Counted from the first letter of the stretch, positions 12,382-24,848 are shown. The stretch is 64,000 bases of DNA from Apiospora phragmitis (GCA_038363925.1 JAQQWL010000006.1:3700501-3764500); one strand, 5' to 3'. The notes: generated by a model from the sequence alone, not told the origin. A program made the numbers and translations.

Positions 12382-13444
12382 CTTAATCGGAGGGCTTGGC
12401 GCGGGCGCCCAAAGTCAAGGGTCGGCTGGTGTCAATGGCAAAGTCTTGCGTTTGGGTGTTGCGTTGTGAAAATCAATGGATCACCAGTCGGATTTTGGCA
12501 GCTTGATACGAAAGCTCTGGTCGCAGGGCTGATGGTCCAGTCCAGTTGCCTCGCGAAAATCAATTTGGCGAACGCATTGGCGTGTTTAGTTCGCGGCTGG
12601 TATGCACTTGGCCCGTGCACCATAGACGGTACGTACAGGTATTAAGAATGGAGCATCCGGGGTACCTAAGGACCTAAGGTAGACCTCATTCATCGCATAT
12701 ACTCCTATAACGAGTCGGTCTCATCTAAGCTGATGATATTGACCAAACGAGCTTATATCTTCTACATCGTTCAATCTCGTCTGCATACACACGACGACCA
12801 AAGAACGTGCAGTTGATTCAAATGCCAGTATACATGTGAATCTCCTGTTTCTCTTGGCCCAGGGTGACCAGGCTGCAGTAGGATCCATGAACTGGCTCGC
12901 CTTCAACCATATGGAGGACTGGGATCAATCAATGTGACCTTCATGCAACGAAATACCTTCGATGGGCCCGGCGTACAGATATGGGAACAGTCGGCCCAGG
13001 AGTTGCATTGATCGCAGTTTCCTCTACCTAAAGTAGGTCATGTGTGCCTTCGATATGGCAAGTACGTGCGAAAGTAGGAGGTAGGTACCCTCCACGTACC
13101 TTGCACCTTCCTCTGTAACCTACATGGATGTGTAGGTGCAGCCCGTTCACCAACAAGCGAAACTTGCTGTCATGGTTGCCTGTTTGGTTACCTATACTTG
13201 ACTCATGAGATGAAGGAAACCTAGGCTCCAGAGGCGTTGGCGACATACATCAATACCCTTCACACCTTGGTTTCTAGAAGACACCTGCATCCTTATACCC
13301 ATTTAGAAGGCCCTGAGATGGGCTGCTGACCACTCTGACCTGCTTCAAGTTGTACCTATCACCAATCCTGATGCGACTAACTCATGTGATCCCATTTACA
13401 GTAATCAATACCAGACATATCTCCTTCCCATCACATCTTTCAAC
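12382..13444. promoter_or_regulatory. Divergent promoter region with CCTAAGG/TACCTA motifs
   Basis: This 1.06 kb region lies between two divergent genes, RSC9 and the Gln/Tyr-rich gene, so it must hold both promoters. It contains a cluster of related short motifs around 12658-12690 (GGTACCTAAGGACCTAAGGT) and 13025-13115 (TACCTAAAGTAGGT, GTAGGTACCCT). Whether they bind a factor is not known. No gene is visible inside. Confidence 0.45.
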
Positions 13445-14875
13445 ATGCCAGGCCCTAATGCCTTCAAGAATACGAAGGCCTCTGGCCCCCAGGCTAACAG
13501 AGGAAAAGGACCGCCGCCAAAACTGGTGAAAAGGCCCAGAATTGGCTCAGGCTCGCTCTCTCAGCCTGCTTCACAGGGAACGTCGGCGCAAGGTTTCTTA
13601 CCTCCACCTGCTGCTGTCAACAATCAACTAGATGCAGCGGGATTCACTCCTTTCGGCTTTCGCAACAGAAGCAGTAGCAGCAATCCTGGTCAGCCGCATC
13701 CACGAAGTCGCCCCGGGAGTGGAAACATGTTCGTGCGACCTGGCTCTCGCCAGGGATTTCCCCCAAATCCTCAGGCACATGGAGCCCCTATTCAGGTATA
13801 TGATCCAGACCATGAGGAGGACATGCACAGCCAAGGGCCCCATCACTTCAACCCCTATCAGCAACCACAGTACTATGGCCAACTTCGCCCTCAACACAGT
13901 TACCAACAATCTCAACCTGATGGTCTGTTCTACTCTCGGCACCATCAACCCCCATATGATGACCAATTTCACTCTCAGCATAGTCAACAACAACCGCAGT
14001 ACGTTGACTGGTTCCGCTCGCAGAACAGTCAATCACTCCCACCCGCTCAATTTATGGGTCAGATGAGTCATTCGCCTGGTGTCGCAAACTTCGATGTACC
14101 GCGTGAAGTGCACAGCGCGGATTCCACGCAACAGCTGCCAGAAGCGGCCAATGCATCTGATTTCCTCCCCCCTAGGCGGCCTCCGGTGAAGGACTACATT
14201 GCAGAAGTCAGAAAGCGCACTGCTTCTGCTCTAGAGGCAGTTGATACCCCAACTGAGAGGGTCAGAGCTGGCGAATTCGATACGGTTCCCATAGCGACCC
14301 AGGACGCTCCTACTCGTAGTCGAGAGCCTATTCAGCGACCTGCTAGAGAGTTGCGCAAGCCAAAGGACGATACAAGAGCCCCAGAAATACCAGTACTCGA
14401 CCCCCAACGAGCTCGGCAGGATAAGCCCACGGTTTCAGGAGGGCAAAACATTATCGGAGATGAGGATGGCGGCCGGGTAACCAGATCTCGGGCTAAAAAA
14501 GTCATTGATGGCCAGACTGATGTCTCCTTTGACCGCAACAATCATGACGGCAAAGCTTCTGATCCTCCTACAGCTTCTCTCCCTGCCCCTATTACTGAAG
14601 AGAGTCCTCAACAGCCCCGACAAACAGCCACGTCAAAGAGGTCTGTGGCGACCACTACCGATCCAAGCAATGAACAGCCCCCTAGTAAGAAGTTGAAGGA
14701 GATCTCGAAGAAAGAGTTCCAGAAATTACTGAAAGCAGATGATCTAATGAGCGTCGCCCTCGAAAACGGCATAACGAGCCCCGCAGTTCTTCAGGCTGCG
14801 ATGTTGGGTAGACTGATGGCGCAGAACGAGAAATTCTCAGAATATGTGGACTTTGTTCTCGACGGGATGGATTGA
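13445..14875 (+). CDS. Unknown intrinsically disordered protein with Gln/Tyr/His-rich repeats
   Basis: The single-exon frame encodes 476 residues from an ATG 4 bases after a CAAC context. I do not recognise a family. The first 35 residues are basic and Gly/Pro-rich. Residues about 120-205 contain loosely repeated units of the form QPQY-x-x-FRSQ-x-SQ, rich in Gln, Tyr, His and Pro, resembling prion-like low-complexity domains. A charged middle region has several basic clusters (RSRAKK, KRS, KKLKE) that could act as nuclear signals. The last 70 residues look folded and helical (KKEFQKLLKADDLMSVALE, LGRLMAQNEKFSEYVDFVLD). The conserved helix at the end with a disordered front suggests a nuclear scaffold or transcription-associated protein, but this is inference. 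It converges with the CTR86-like gene. Confidence 0.75.
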   Translation: MPGPNAFKNTKASGPQANRGKGPPPKLVKRPRIGSGSLSQPASQGTSAQGFLPPPAAVNNQLDAAGFTPFGFRNRSSSSNPGQPHPRSRPGSGNMFVRPGSRQGFPPNPQAHGAPIQVYDPDHEEDMHSQGPHHFNPYQQPQYYGQLRPQHSYQQSQPDGLFYSRHHQPPYDDQFHSQHSQQQPQYVDWFRSQNSQSLPPAQFMGQMSHSPGVANFDVPREVHSADSTQQLPEAANASDFLPPRRPPVKDYIAEVRKRTASALEAVDTPTERVRAGEFDTVPIATQDAPTRSREPIQRPARELRKPKDDTRAPEIPVLDPQRARQDKPTVSGGQNIIGDEDGGRVTRSRAKKVIDGQTDVSFDRNNHDGKASDPPTASLPAPITEESPQQPRQTATSKRSVATTTDPSNEQPPSKKLKEISKKEFQKLLKADDLMSVALENGITSPAVLQAAMLGRLMAQNEKFSEYVDFVLDGMD

Positions 14876-15190
14876 TCTGAGATGATATCTAATCGGGAAT
14901 TTTGGAGTTGCTTCGCAAGATATGTACTGGATGGACGAGTGATCGACTATCTTCCATGTCGGGTTGCTATAATCGTCGCCTCTGGCTTTGGCTAAATTCA
15001 GAGAGATAGCTACATTTTCTTGGGACGGCCCCAAATAGTAGGCGGGCGATCACCAAACAAGTACAATAAACAGTCCACTTCGCCTTAGTAGAAGATATAT
15101 CAAGACCAAAGACCACCGTGAACACTCTCGAATTCCCTACCCAAAGTCTTTTCCGTTCCTAGCCCAGATGCACGCACCCTCAATCGGTAT

Positions 15191-18170
15191 CTACATGAAA
15201 TCGTCCTCGGTATCGTCTCCTTCATGACCCATAGCCAACTTCCCAGCCTCGTCTGCCAGAGCCATAATGTCATTGACCAACTCTTCACTACGGCTCCGCC
15301 CAGACGTACCGCCAGGAGGCACCAGTGTATCGTAAGCATCCCCTCGGTCGACCCACTGCCCCAGAACCCTCGCCTGCCGGCGCGCTTGAGCTGCGTACCT
15401 GGATGCGGACTTCGCCGGGAACACCGTCGATGCGCACAGTCTGCGTCGTGCCGTTGGTGTGGCCGGGTCCCGCATCACCACTGGGCGCAGCAGGAGGCCG
15501 CACCATGGGGCCCGGATTCGCGCTCACCAGGTTCTGCAGGAAGGCGCTGGCGTCGGGTGAGCCGTCCATGAGCCACTTGAGGCAGAGCTGGACGCGCTCG
15601 CGACAGAAGCGGTTGTTGTCGTCATAGAGACAGCAGTTGAGCAGGGCGACGATGCCGTTGTGTTGGACGATCTGCAGCTGCACGGTCGGATTTCCGGGTG
15701 AGGTGTGGCCGGGCGGGGGCTGTAGCAGGGCGGCGAGAATAGAAAGGACTTGGCCCTTGATGCCGGACCAGGGGGAACTCGTAGGCCGGTTCGGACAGCG
15801 GCGGAGGAGGCGGCGGCGGTGGTGCTGGGTTGGCTGGGTACCCGGACGAGCCTGCTTGTCCTTCTCCACCCGCTGCCGACACGGGTGCAGTGGCAGGGAC
15901 TGGGGGTGCCGGACGGCCGCCCGCGAAGGGAATTTTCTCGACACCAACATCAAGTCCTTCAAGAAGCTTCAAGAGCTCGTAAACCGTGACGTAGTCAACG
16001 AGATGCTGGCGTAGGGGGTGAATGTCCGCGATAGTGTAGAGGAAGTCAAGGTATTGGACAAGACCATCCTTGGCCCGTTCCAGATCCCAGTTGTCCACAG
16101 GGAAATCGGCTGGATCTAAGTCTCCCTTGCGCACATCCCCCTGAATTTGCATGAGAGCCACACATTCAGGCACGATGCGGCTGCGGAATATCCCGTACAG
16201 AAAGTTCAGCATCTTGGCAAACTTGAGATCCTCTCCAGGTTGCCAGTCTGGAGCGTCGGTGGGTGGTGCCACAGGGTTGTATTCTTTCGAGGGGTGGAAG
16301 GTTGTCCGTGACAAAAATGTTATGAGACGAAGTAGCACTGTCTGTGCAGGAGATATGATATCTTTGGGACTTCGGAGTGCATTCCAAGCATACGGGATGA
16401 GAGAATTGAAATGTATCGATTGGACAATCTGGGCGCTGATTTGGAATATGAGCGACTGCTCATCCTTCTCCCAGACTGCAATGAAAACAAGCATTTCTCG
16501 TAACAGGTTCTTGCCGCAGTCCGTGGCTAAAAGTAGTCGGCATCGAGCATGCTGCAGGCTCTCGCCAAACCTGGTAGGACCTGTACCGGCTGATTCTAAG
16601 ATGCAGGACTTGACAATCATGTGTAAAGCCTCGATCTGTTTAGGGTCCAATATGTTAGGTACTTCGGTGAGCAAGCCAGTCATGGGACCTTCGCCGTACG
16701 AATCATCGTCATCTGGATCTTCTTCGTACTCGTCATATTCTGGGGCGTAATTTGGCGTCGGCTGAGTTCGTATCTCTGGGTTATACTCGGGGTATTTCTC
16801 TGAAGGGTCCTCGTCTATCGGGGGAGACTTAGCTGTCTCCTCTTGCTCCACGTGCTCTGGCCCTGCGTAGCGTTGCATGAGGTTGGCCTCACATTGCTTT
16901 ATCCGTTCCGGAACCAGGTCGAGAGGATACATGCTAAGACTAGAATCTCTGACGCTTGGAATGCGCGTAGACTCCCACCAGACATCTAATTCGTGTGACA
17001 CGTGGCCGTAGATTCTGTCTTGTTCGTACTTATCAGGTTCCTCGGGATTCCACTGGGAGACGACCTTGATCGCTTCGTCATAAATATCGAGTTTCCATGC
17101 CCACATCTCTTGTGGCGTGTAGTTCCAGGCTAGATTCCAGTCTTGCGGAAGCCAGTGGTTATTTTGCTGCTCGTCTTGTGCATCGAAATATTCGCGGCAT
17201 ATAGCGGCTGCTGCATCGCACATCTTGGAGTTACGCTTAAGCCAATTCGACATTTCTGTCCGGAGATAGTAGCTTCTTGGACCGGCATACTCCAACACAG
17301 GTTCGTGTCGATCTTCAGGGCCAGGATTGTTGTCCACATCCGGCGACTCAATCAGCACGCGATACCAGAACGTCATCTTATTACGGTCGTTCTTGGCAAT
17401 CCAGTTATGAGCCTGTTGTAGCGATGTGACCAGTACCTTTTTGTCTGCAATCAAGTCAGTCAGGGGCTCCCTCTAAGACAAAAATTGGGTTACTTACAAA
17501 GTTCAGTGATCTCATTCAACTTGACCCTGGACGCATCGTCTTCTGGCATCTCGCCATCGATGCCTTTGCTTGTGACATTGACACAAAGACATATGGCTTC
17601 GTACACCTCGTGGTCGAAGTTGATTGCAGCAGAGAGATCCTGGGGAATCTCGGGTTCCGTCGTGACCAAGAGGTTTCTGGCAATATGCATCAATTTGATG
17701 AGCATTTGCAGAGCCTCCTTGAGGGGTACATAGTTCTTGATAATGAGAGCTGTGACCTCTTGCGTCGTGACATCCAAGAACTTGGTGGGAACTAGAGGCT
17801 CTGATCGGATGCCAAGTGACTTCTCGTTCAGGTCACAAATAGCCGCGCATATGGCCCGCCGAAGCCATATCCATATCCGGAGATTGCTTGATAAGGTTTC
17901 TCTGCGAAACGGTTAGTCCCACAATCACCTCACAGACATCGGCATAGTGACTTGTTAAAAGACATACCTGACATCTTTGAACGTGTGGGTTTTCTCCATG
18001 GTCCGGGAGATGACGTTCATCACTTTCGTCATGGAAAGCGGCCCCATCACTGGGCTTTGCATGTAGTGTCCCTCGAGGCATATCAGCCCCGCGCCAAACG
18101 CCCTCTCCTCGATGCAGTCTGACTTCCACGCATGAGGGGGGTCTACATCCAGCCGCCCATTAGACGACAT
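15191..18170 (-). CDS. Ataxin-10 / CTR86-like protein (two frame breaks)
   Basis: The C-terminal part (about residues 750-830) reads IVQHNGIVALLNCCLYDDNN then RFCRERVQLCLKWLMDGSPD, the pattern of the ataxin-10 domain found in fungal proteins annotated as copper transport protein 86. The rest is mostly helical (armadillo-like), with an acidic insertion (DEYEEDPDDDDSYGEG) and a poly-proline stretch before the domain. Three exons: 18170-17968, 17901-17498 and 17444-15191. Two frame switches are needed: at the five-G run 15771-15775, just before the ataxin-10 domain, and near 15398-15399 in the tail; each looks like one extra base. The adjusted length is 952 residues. The tail after the second switch ends GHEGDDTEDDFM. 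The family assignment rests on the short C-terminal motif; cellular role is uncertain. Confidence 0.65.
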
Positions 18171-19439
18171 CTTGACCGTTTCTCAAGCTGACATGGAAAC
18201 ACCATGCGCGATACTTGAATTGTATTGCTGGCTACCGTCTTTGCTCTGGAATTTTGCAACACTCGCTCGCTTGTTGGAAAGATCGAGAAGCTGCCCCACC
18301 ATGACAAAGGGCCAGGGAAGCCCGTGCTATTCGAGCCCAGAAGGTCGGGAGAATGTGGTGCCAGAACAAGTTCCCAAGAAAGGGTAGTTTATTCGCGTAA
18401 AATGGTCTTAAGATAGGAGGATCAATTGCTATGGGAAAGCAAAGGTTCAGTGCTAGACAGTTGTCGCGGTCGGCTATTTGGTGGAGGTGATGAAATTTCA
18501 AGACAAGATGCTGAGAGCGAGGCCTTCGCTAAGCCAGAAATACTGGTTACAAGAATTTACTGCCCTGGATTTTGGAGGGGCAACTTTGCTAGGTTACTTA
18601 CCTGCCATGTGGAATTACTCCCATGCAGGTTAGTGGCCGTAAAGACTGAAGCAATTGGGACGAAAGAAATCTGATCATTCTTTTAATTCTTTAAAGTATT
18701 TGACTCAACATTTTCCCTGATTTCATCAAGATTGGGCCAAATACATTCCATTCTGGTTGTTGACATGCTGCCAGGTTACGCTGTGCTCCTTAAATACTTG
18801 ATAAAGGCATGGCCACAGGCTAATCCCACGGCGCCTCATCATCGACAGGCTGGTCTTTCTCTTCACAGCGAGTGCGTGGGATGCCCCTTTCACGCACGCG
18901 ATGAGCCATGCGTATACGTAGGCACAGTTTGATTCTGCTGATGAATACAGATGAATATGAGCTAGGAGCCTTGCGCCCGGAACGCAACCAGTTCACCCAA
19001 GGGTGTTTGATGCCTTTCACGCTCAGTACCCCAAGACAGCCCCAAGGATGACTACAACGACAGAAGCTCTTTTATGCGATGCCAGTCAACGATACCCCAA
19101 TTAGAAAGCATATACTCAGCTCACAACAGACCGCACTGTTACCCAGCCAAAGCACTTACCTGAAAAGGTACGAGCAACTCATTTGCTATATCCCAGATCT
19201 GGGAATCCTGAGTTAATTGTAGGGGGGTCGAAGAAATGTAAAGGCTCACTGCAAAGTTTCGGGAGAGGTAAGAGGGCAGTGAACCCGGAGCGGATTTTAC
19301 ACAGAAACAGCACTAGAGTGCGTATGCGAGGAGGAAATGTGGCAGCCTTATTATATGAATTATATTATTAGGACAGGCTGGCCATGATGATGAGCAGGTA
19401 CGCCTCTACTTCTCCAACCCAGTGCTTACGCATTCGACC
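18171..19439. other. Intergenic, no gene seen
   Basis: A 1.27 kb region between the start of the CTR86-like gene and the stop of the mannosidase gene. It carries the promoter of the former and the 3' region of the latter. The open frames 18172-18674 plus have no recognisable domain or splice structure. Confidence 0.45.
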
Positions 19440-21257
19440 TTAAATTGGTGTTCCAGCAACCTTCATCGGGTGAGCCTCCGTGTTAAACACGTACTGGTTG
19501 TCGTGCGTGGCGGAAACTTGCCAAGGGGCCTCCTGCGATAGGAGTTAGTAATCAAAGTTCCTCGAGTCGTTTGCAGCACGAGCATAAAGTGCACTTCAAT
19601 ATAACCAAAAGGAAGGATATGTTGGCTTACCTCCGCTTGGATCATGTAAAGATACTTCAGCACCTCAGCAAACCAGAAGCTGTCCTGAAAATCTGTAAAG
19701 GATCCGCCCTTGGGCGCGTTGACGTCAGTGATCTCCGAGAACCCAGCACCAACAGAGCATGTAGCGTTAATGTTCTGGAAGGCTGTCCATGCCCAGTCCT
19801 GGTACTTGGAGTCGCCTGTGGCGCGGTAGGCGTAGTACCAGCTTTCGATAACTTCGGGTCGAAGGATATAGTAACTACTAGTAATCCAGAAGCCAGCTTC
19901 TTTGTAGAATTCGGCCTGCTCGGCGGGTGCGGCCGGATTGCTGGTAGCATTCGAAGCATTGCCGTCTTGCCATGCGAAACCCTCCGGACCAATCCCAGTC
20001 ACCGTTGCTGTGTAGGTCTCATGGCAACTGTACGCAAGCTCAATGCCAAATTGAACGTATTCAGGCTTGTCCAAAGTAAGACCGCCCAAGATGAAATTGC
20101 CACCGTCGAAGCATGCCACTGTGATCATTTGTCAGTAACAAGATTACTCTTGCCAAAAAGTCAGACTCACAGTGCCCTGATCTATAAGACAGCTGGTCCC
20201 GTCCATCGTAGGCAGCCAAGAACGTCATGTCTGGTCGTGTGGATGGGTGGGATGCGAGGTACTTGATACTCGAATCGGCTGCTTCGACCCACGAGTCCTT
20301 GTATGCAGCGAATCTCGATGTATCATACAGATACATTTTGATGAGATATTCATAGTAACTGTCGTCTCCACCGTTCCAGCCACCTGACGAATCCACGAAG
20401 TTGCCATTGCTGACATCTACGTTGGTACCGAGCAGACCCGGCCATGGCTCGCCAGACGCAGGCTTGGGGTTCAAGAGGTACGACTCTGCCTTCTGCGACA
20501 GCTCCGCATACTCAGACTTGCCCGTCTTGTCGCTCAATCTGGTCCACTCTAGAACCAAAGTTCCAATCGTAGCAAGGCCATTGGTCGTCGAGTTTGTAGT
20601 TCTCGGAGGTTGGAACAGCAAGTCGTTGATGGGAACACCACTGGGCGTGTCAAACCCGACTTTCAAGTTGTCTGCCAAATGGATAGCTTGGTCCAAAATT
20701 GCGTCCAGTTGCGTACTGTTGATGCCGTAACTTCCTGAAGGCGCGTTCGACAGCAGATCATGGGCTAATGGGATGTCAGTACTGGTTCAAATACTCTGTG
20801 AAGTCCTCGCACCTGAAAGAAGGCCGGCTAGATAGCGAATCGTGGTCTCAAAGAGAGAAATCGTGTCCTCCGAGTTGCTAGGTTTGTCGAAGTTGATCGT
20901 AGGAATGTAATCCACAATCTGCCCAATGACGACAGCATCTTCCATGACGATTGCAGTAGAGATCGCGTCTATGGCGCTGGCGCCCCATCCATTTCTGCAG
21001 CATAAGTTAGTTCAGAGTCTCGGTACCTTTCACTATCGTGATGTCACTCACCTATCATTCTGAAACGATTTGGAAATGGGCTTCAGCGAGTCGTTGGGAA
21101 AAGCATATTGGTAATACCCTGCCCATGCACGGTCAAAGGCTTCCTTGACAGCAGCAGCTCTGTCTGGATGCGCCTCGTATGTAGGGCCCCTGGCCTGGAG
21201 ACCGTATGCTTGAGAGCTGAAGCTCAGCAAGGTTAACAGCCAAGCAGAAGACACCAT
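19440..21257 (-). CDS. Secreted GH47 class I alpha-1,2-mannosidase
   Basis: GH47 enzymes trim alpha-1,2-linked mannose from N-glycans, using an inverting mechanism and a bound calcium. The protein starts with a signal peptide ([13 protein letters not shown]), so it enters the secretory pathway. Family motifs occur in order: [14 protein letters not shown] near residue 40, [23 protein letters not shown], the [20 protein letters not shown] core at about 255, [26 protein letters not shown] and [18 protein letters not shown]. Five exons: 21257-21052, 20994-20813, 20764-20171, 20118-19631 and 19532-19440, with 48-98 base introns and consistent phases, giving 520 residues. The length and lack of an N-terminal membrane anchor fit the secreted MsdS-like type rather than ER or Golgi anchored forms. 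The last exon ends [13 protein letters not shown]. No frame break is seen. Confidence 0.93.
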
Positions 21258-23675
21258 GGTTGTAGATGAGCACACAGGTGTCTATCTCGAATGAAGAGAC
21301 TGGACGGAACGGGACGAAGCGAAGGAATATTGTGAGGGCCTGTGAGATGAGACACGAACAGGTGGCAGGCCCTTGACAGAATCTCAGGTAAGAGATTTGC
21401 GTTGGACGAGTGAGTGAATGAGTGCAGGGTGAGAGCAGAGGGCAAGCAAGATCGTACATCAATGTCTTGAGCCAAATACTTTGCCTTATGTATTGGTTAA
21501 CTCAAGTCAGGAACCTTGGGCATCTCCGGGTTCCTTCCCACGCGAGCACGCATGAAATGTGGGGGACGACGAATAAGTAAAGATGGTGTAAAACAACCTG
21601 CATGATAGGGCATGATGATGGAAGGCACGCTTGACACCTTTCTTCTGCAACTGCCATGCATGCGTGAGTCCTTACATGAAATGATTCTCTCCCAAGACTA
21701 CTAAGTGTAGTCAGTAGGCTAGCTGGGCTATCCTGAATGCACATCTGATTCGGCGGGTGCGCTCTGCAGCTCGAGGCTCCGGGGCGAGTGTCGATCATCT
21801 TGTGACGACGGAGTGTCCAAAGGAAAGGCAGAGTTTCAGCATGACTTGCTGGTGCGAAGAATTCTGAGTATGTACCTATTTCCCTGGTAACGGGCATGCA
21901 GACATCAGTGAGAGTGAGCGAGGGGCGAAGGGGGTACATCAGAGCAACACCTTTTCCACATGCTCGCACTTGCCTTGGAGCCGAGACACGATGTAATAAT
22001 GGTCGTGTGTACTTCAGGCCAGGAACGCGAACCTGTGATGAGGGTAGTAATAGGTCAGAGTTATGGAGTGTGGCCAATCGAGCGGCGTCGTGCAACAATG
22101 CTACTAATGCACGGTCAATCCACTTCACTCGGCCAGAGACCTCGCCTATCGCAAGGCTATTCCGAAGGTCCGCTGCAGGTTGTAGGTCGGAATATTTCTT
22201 CTCCAACAAGTGACGATGGTGCTATATCGGGTGGTGGCTCTACTTACATTATCTAAATCGGGAACCTGGCCTGTAGGTGAACGGGAAGCAAGAAGCAGAG
22301 TCTTATGCGCCTGGGCCGGAGATTATACGGTGAAAAGACACCAGGCTCTTTCTGGGTCCGTACCATTGGGACTCAGAGGGAAACAAGAGCAGCGGAACAG
22401 GGATCGGGAGAGCATGGGTTGAAACCTGCAGTTGACCCTACAGGCCGCATATGTCGAGGTGCATCTAATCACGGGCTTTGAAGACGATGCAGGCATTAGC
22501 GAGGTGGGTGGTGGGCAGAAACAGCTAGCAGAAAGATCCGAGTCATTTGATATAGGACAGGTTTTCGGAAGCTAGATATCTCAGAGACAAATCCTGCAAT
22601 GGGATTGGTGGTAGCTCGAGATTGCGGGCGCCGTTCACGTCTTCATGCGACCAATTTCCTCTCCGGATATTGGCCCTACCCCAAGATTACCCCCAAACAA
22701 GCTTATTAGGATTGGTGTGGAGAAGTCTTACCGTAAACATCGACTGGACGCCTCCCGTCTCCTGTGCCGTCTGCCACTGGTTCTGGGCTTCCCACTCTAC
22801 CGTTCCATGCTGATATGCCTTCTTACTCGGCGTGCGGTCAAACGACTGACCATCAACGACGGACAAGAACTCGCTTCTCACTTCAACCTAAGAAAATCCT
22901 GCATGTAGAACTTCCTTCACTGTTCGGACCGAGTTGAAGAGGGAATGGCAAATCCCTAGGTGTGTTGAGGCGAGGGGCCGAAAGCAGTCATGATCATCGC
23001 TACATTAACGTGCTGTAGACACTTTTTAGACATGTTCCATCTGTTATCTTGCCAAGCAATGCATTGTAACCCAGAGCTGGCCGACTTCCAGTCACCACGC
23101 CAGCCACGCGCATAACGAGGTAGCATATGCCACGACGTCAGCGTCCTGCATTAGGAAGCTGGAACCATCAACTGCGTCTAGACTTCGCATCTTGATTCCT
23201 GTAGGCTGGCCACCTGTTCGTCTGCCTATCGCACTCACGTTACGTAATCAGTAATGACTGGAAAATGGGGTGCAATCCATCCATGGTAACCACAAAAAAG
23301 TCGCAGACGAGAGCAAGGCAAACGGCAGAAACATCCGGTGAAACAGCAGTTCATCTGATCTTCTTGTTTGCTGACTTGTCAGGTGGCCTTCCATAGTCTC
23401 GACTATTTCTGTGCCTATAACCTTGCTAAGGGGCCAATCCAATGGACCTTCCTGAATAGAAATAGCATATTTCGACACCCGCCAAATATTAGGTTACCCA
23501 TGCATGTTGCTGAGGGATGCAACTCAGAACCAGCCATGCCGCGAGGTGACATCTGCCATCGGCTTCAACATACAGATGGATGGATATTTGTGCAGCATCA
23601 ATAGCAGTACTGACCCCAAGTTGATTCCCAGGCCTGCCAGATATAGTATTTCATGATTGGGCATTAAAATGTGTT
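21258..23675. other. 2.4 kb intergenic region, no convincing gene
   Basis: No domain-bearing frame is visible. It includes the mannosidase promoter on the left. The longest frame, 21502-22209 minus (235 codons), has erratic composition and no splice continuation, and overlaps open frames on the plus strand, so I treat it as chance. The right end is the 3' region of ERCC1. Confidence 0.45.
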
Positions 23676-24848
23676 CTACTCCTTTTCTCGCAATTTGGCC
23701 AGTGCGGCAGCAATGCCATCGCTCAATGTGTCGTCTTTCTGGCGACTGGATGGGTTTTCAAGAGCTGCGGTTTTCTTGGACTCTTCAACAGCAGCAGCTA
23801 GCATGGCCTCCTCATCGTCTGCATCCTCGGGATTCCAGGCTTTGGGCTGAGAGGGTTGGTTCTGCGCCTTCTCTTTCTGCTGTTGCGAACCAGGCGTTTG
23901 GCTGCCTCGTGATGCACTTGCTGCGAGCGCGGCGGGCATATCTCTAAGCGGCACTGTACTCAAAGGGATAGCCGATTCCATGGCATTACTGCTCTCACTC
24001 GCAGGTAGGCCTCGTTTGGCAGCCTTTTTGACCCGGAAGGGCTCTTCAACGACGCTGCACCACTTCTTGACTTTCTTCTCTCCCCAGCCGCCAATGACTG
24101 CAACTTGTTCAGGGTCCGCGTTGACTGCGTTGCGAACGCTGCCGAAGGCGCTAACTAATGACACAGCGTCTGCTTTGTTGATGCCTCTAGGTACTGTCAC
24201 GAACTCGACCAGTTTCTCTGTGTAGCTCGTGGCTTGCTGACCCTTGATGCCTGTGAAGCTGGCGTGCTCGTACGACTTGTAAAGCTCGAGGTAGCGTGCG
24301 GCTTCGGCGGCAGACCAGCAGAGGATGACGGTGACGTTGTTGACCAGGGACGTCTTGGATAGCTCGCGCAATGAGTCTTCATGGTTGGGAATGTCGACCA
24401 TAGTCAAGAGTATTCTCAGATTGTACCTGCCTTGCAGATCACGTATTCTCTTATATATGTATTCTGGGTGGAGTCGATGGTACTTCAAACTGAGGAACAG
24501 AGCACACGTCGTCAAACCTAGGCCGTAGTCGGCCGGAATATCGCTGTACTCCCATGCCACCGATTTCAGGTTCGCCAGCACCGGATTGCCTTTCTGCCTA
24601 GGAGAGACGAGGATGTTGGAGCCGGAACCGCGCTGTGGAAGTGCCTGGGGCGTGGGCTGGACGATCTTGCGCCCAGCAGCCGCCGAGGAATTGGAGGATG
24701 GCGGTGCTTTGTCTAGTCGTTGCGGTGTTGGCTGCTGCACGTGCGCTACAGGATTCGGTCTGGCAGGATTGGAGGAGACTGTTTTGGACGAAGACGATGC
24801 AAGAGCATCTAGAAGCTCTGCATCGGCGCCATAGTCGTCGTCATCCAT
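23676..24848 (-). CDS. RAD10: DNA repair endonuclease subunit ERCC1/Rad10/Swi10
   Basis: ERCC1/Rad10 is the non-catalytic partner of XPF/Rad1 in the structure-specific nuclease that cuts 5' of lesions in nucleotide excision repair and in recombination. The intronless frame gives 390 residues. The central nuclease-like domain lies at about residues 78-195 (ILVSPRQKGNPVLANLKSVA, DYGLGLTTCALFLSLKYHRL, HPEYIYKRI, VDIPNHEDSLRELSK) and the helix-hairpin-helix pair at about 210-275 (VPRGINKADAVSLVSAFGSV, VIGGWGEKKVKKW). The N-terminus is acidic and disordered; the C-terminal 110 residues are disordered and variable. I chose the ATG at 24848 (MDDDDYGAD) because the upstream in-frame extension to 25028 has no family character. 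No frame break is present, which argues that the gene is functional. Confidence 0.95.
   Translation of the reverse strand: MDDDDYGADAELLDALASSSSKTVSSNPARPNPVAHVQQPTPQRLDKAPPSSNSSAAAGRKIVQPTPQALPQRGSGSNILVSPRQKGNPVLANLKSVAWEYSDIPADYGLGLTTCALFLSLKYHRLHPEYIYKRIRDLQGRYNLRILLTMVDIPNHEDSLRELSKTSLVNNVTVILCWSAAEAARYLELYKSYEHASFTGIKGQQATSYTEKLVEFVTVPRGINKADAVSLVSAFGSVRNAVNADPEQVAVIGGWGEKKVKKWCSVVEEPFRVKKAAKRGLPASESSNAMESAIPLSTVPLRDMPAALAASASRGSQTPGSQQQKEKAQNQPSQPKAWNPEDADDEEAMLAAAVEESKKTAALENPSSRQKDDTLSDGIAAALAKLREKE

Noticed and set aside
21502..22209. 235-codon frame on the minus strand in intergenic DNA
   Set aside because: No domain, no splice continuation, overlapping frames on the other strand and irregular composition suggest chance.
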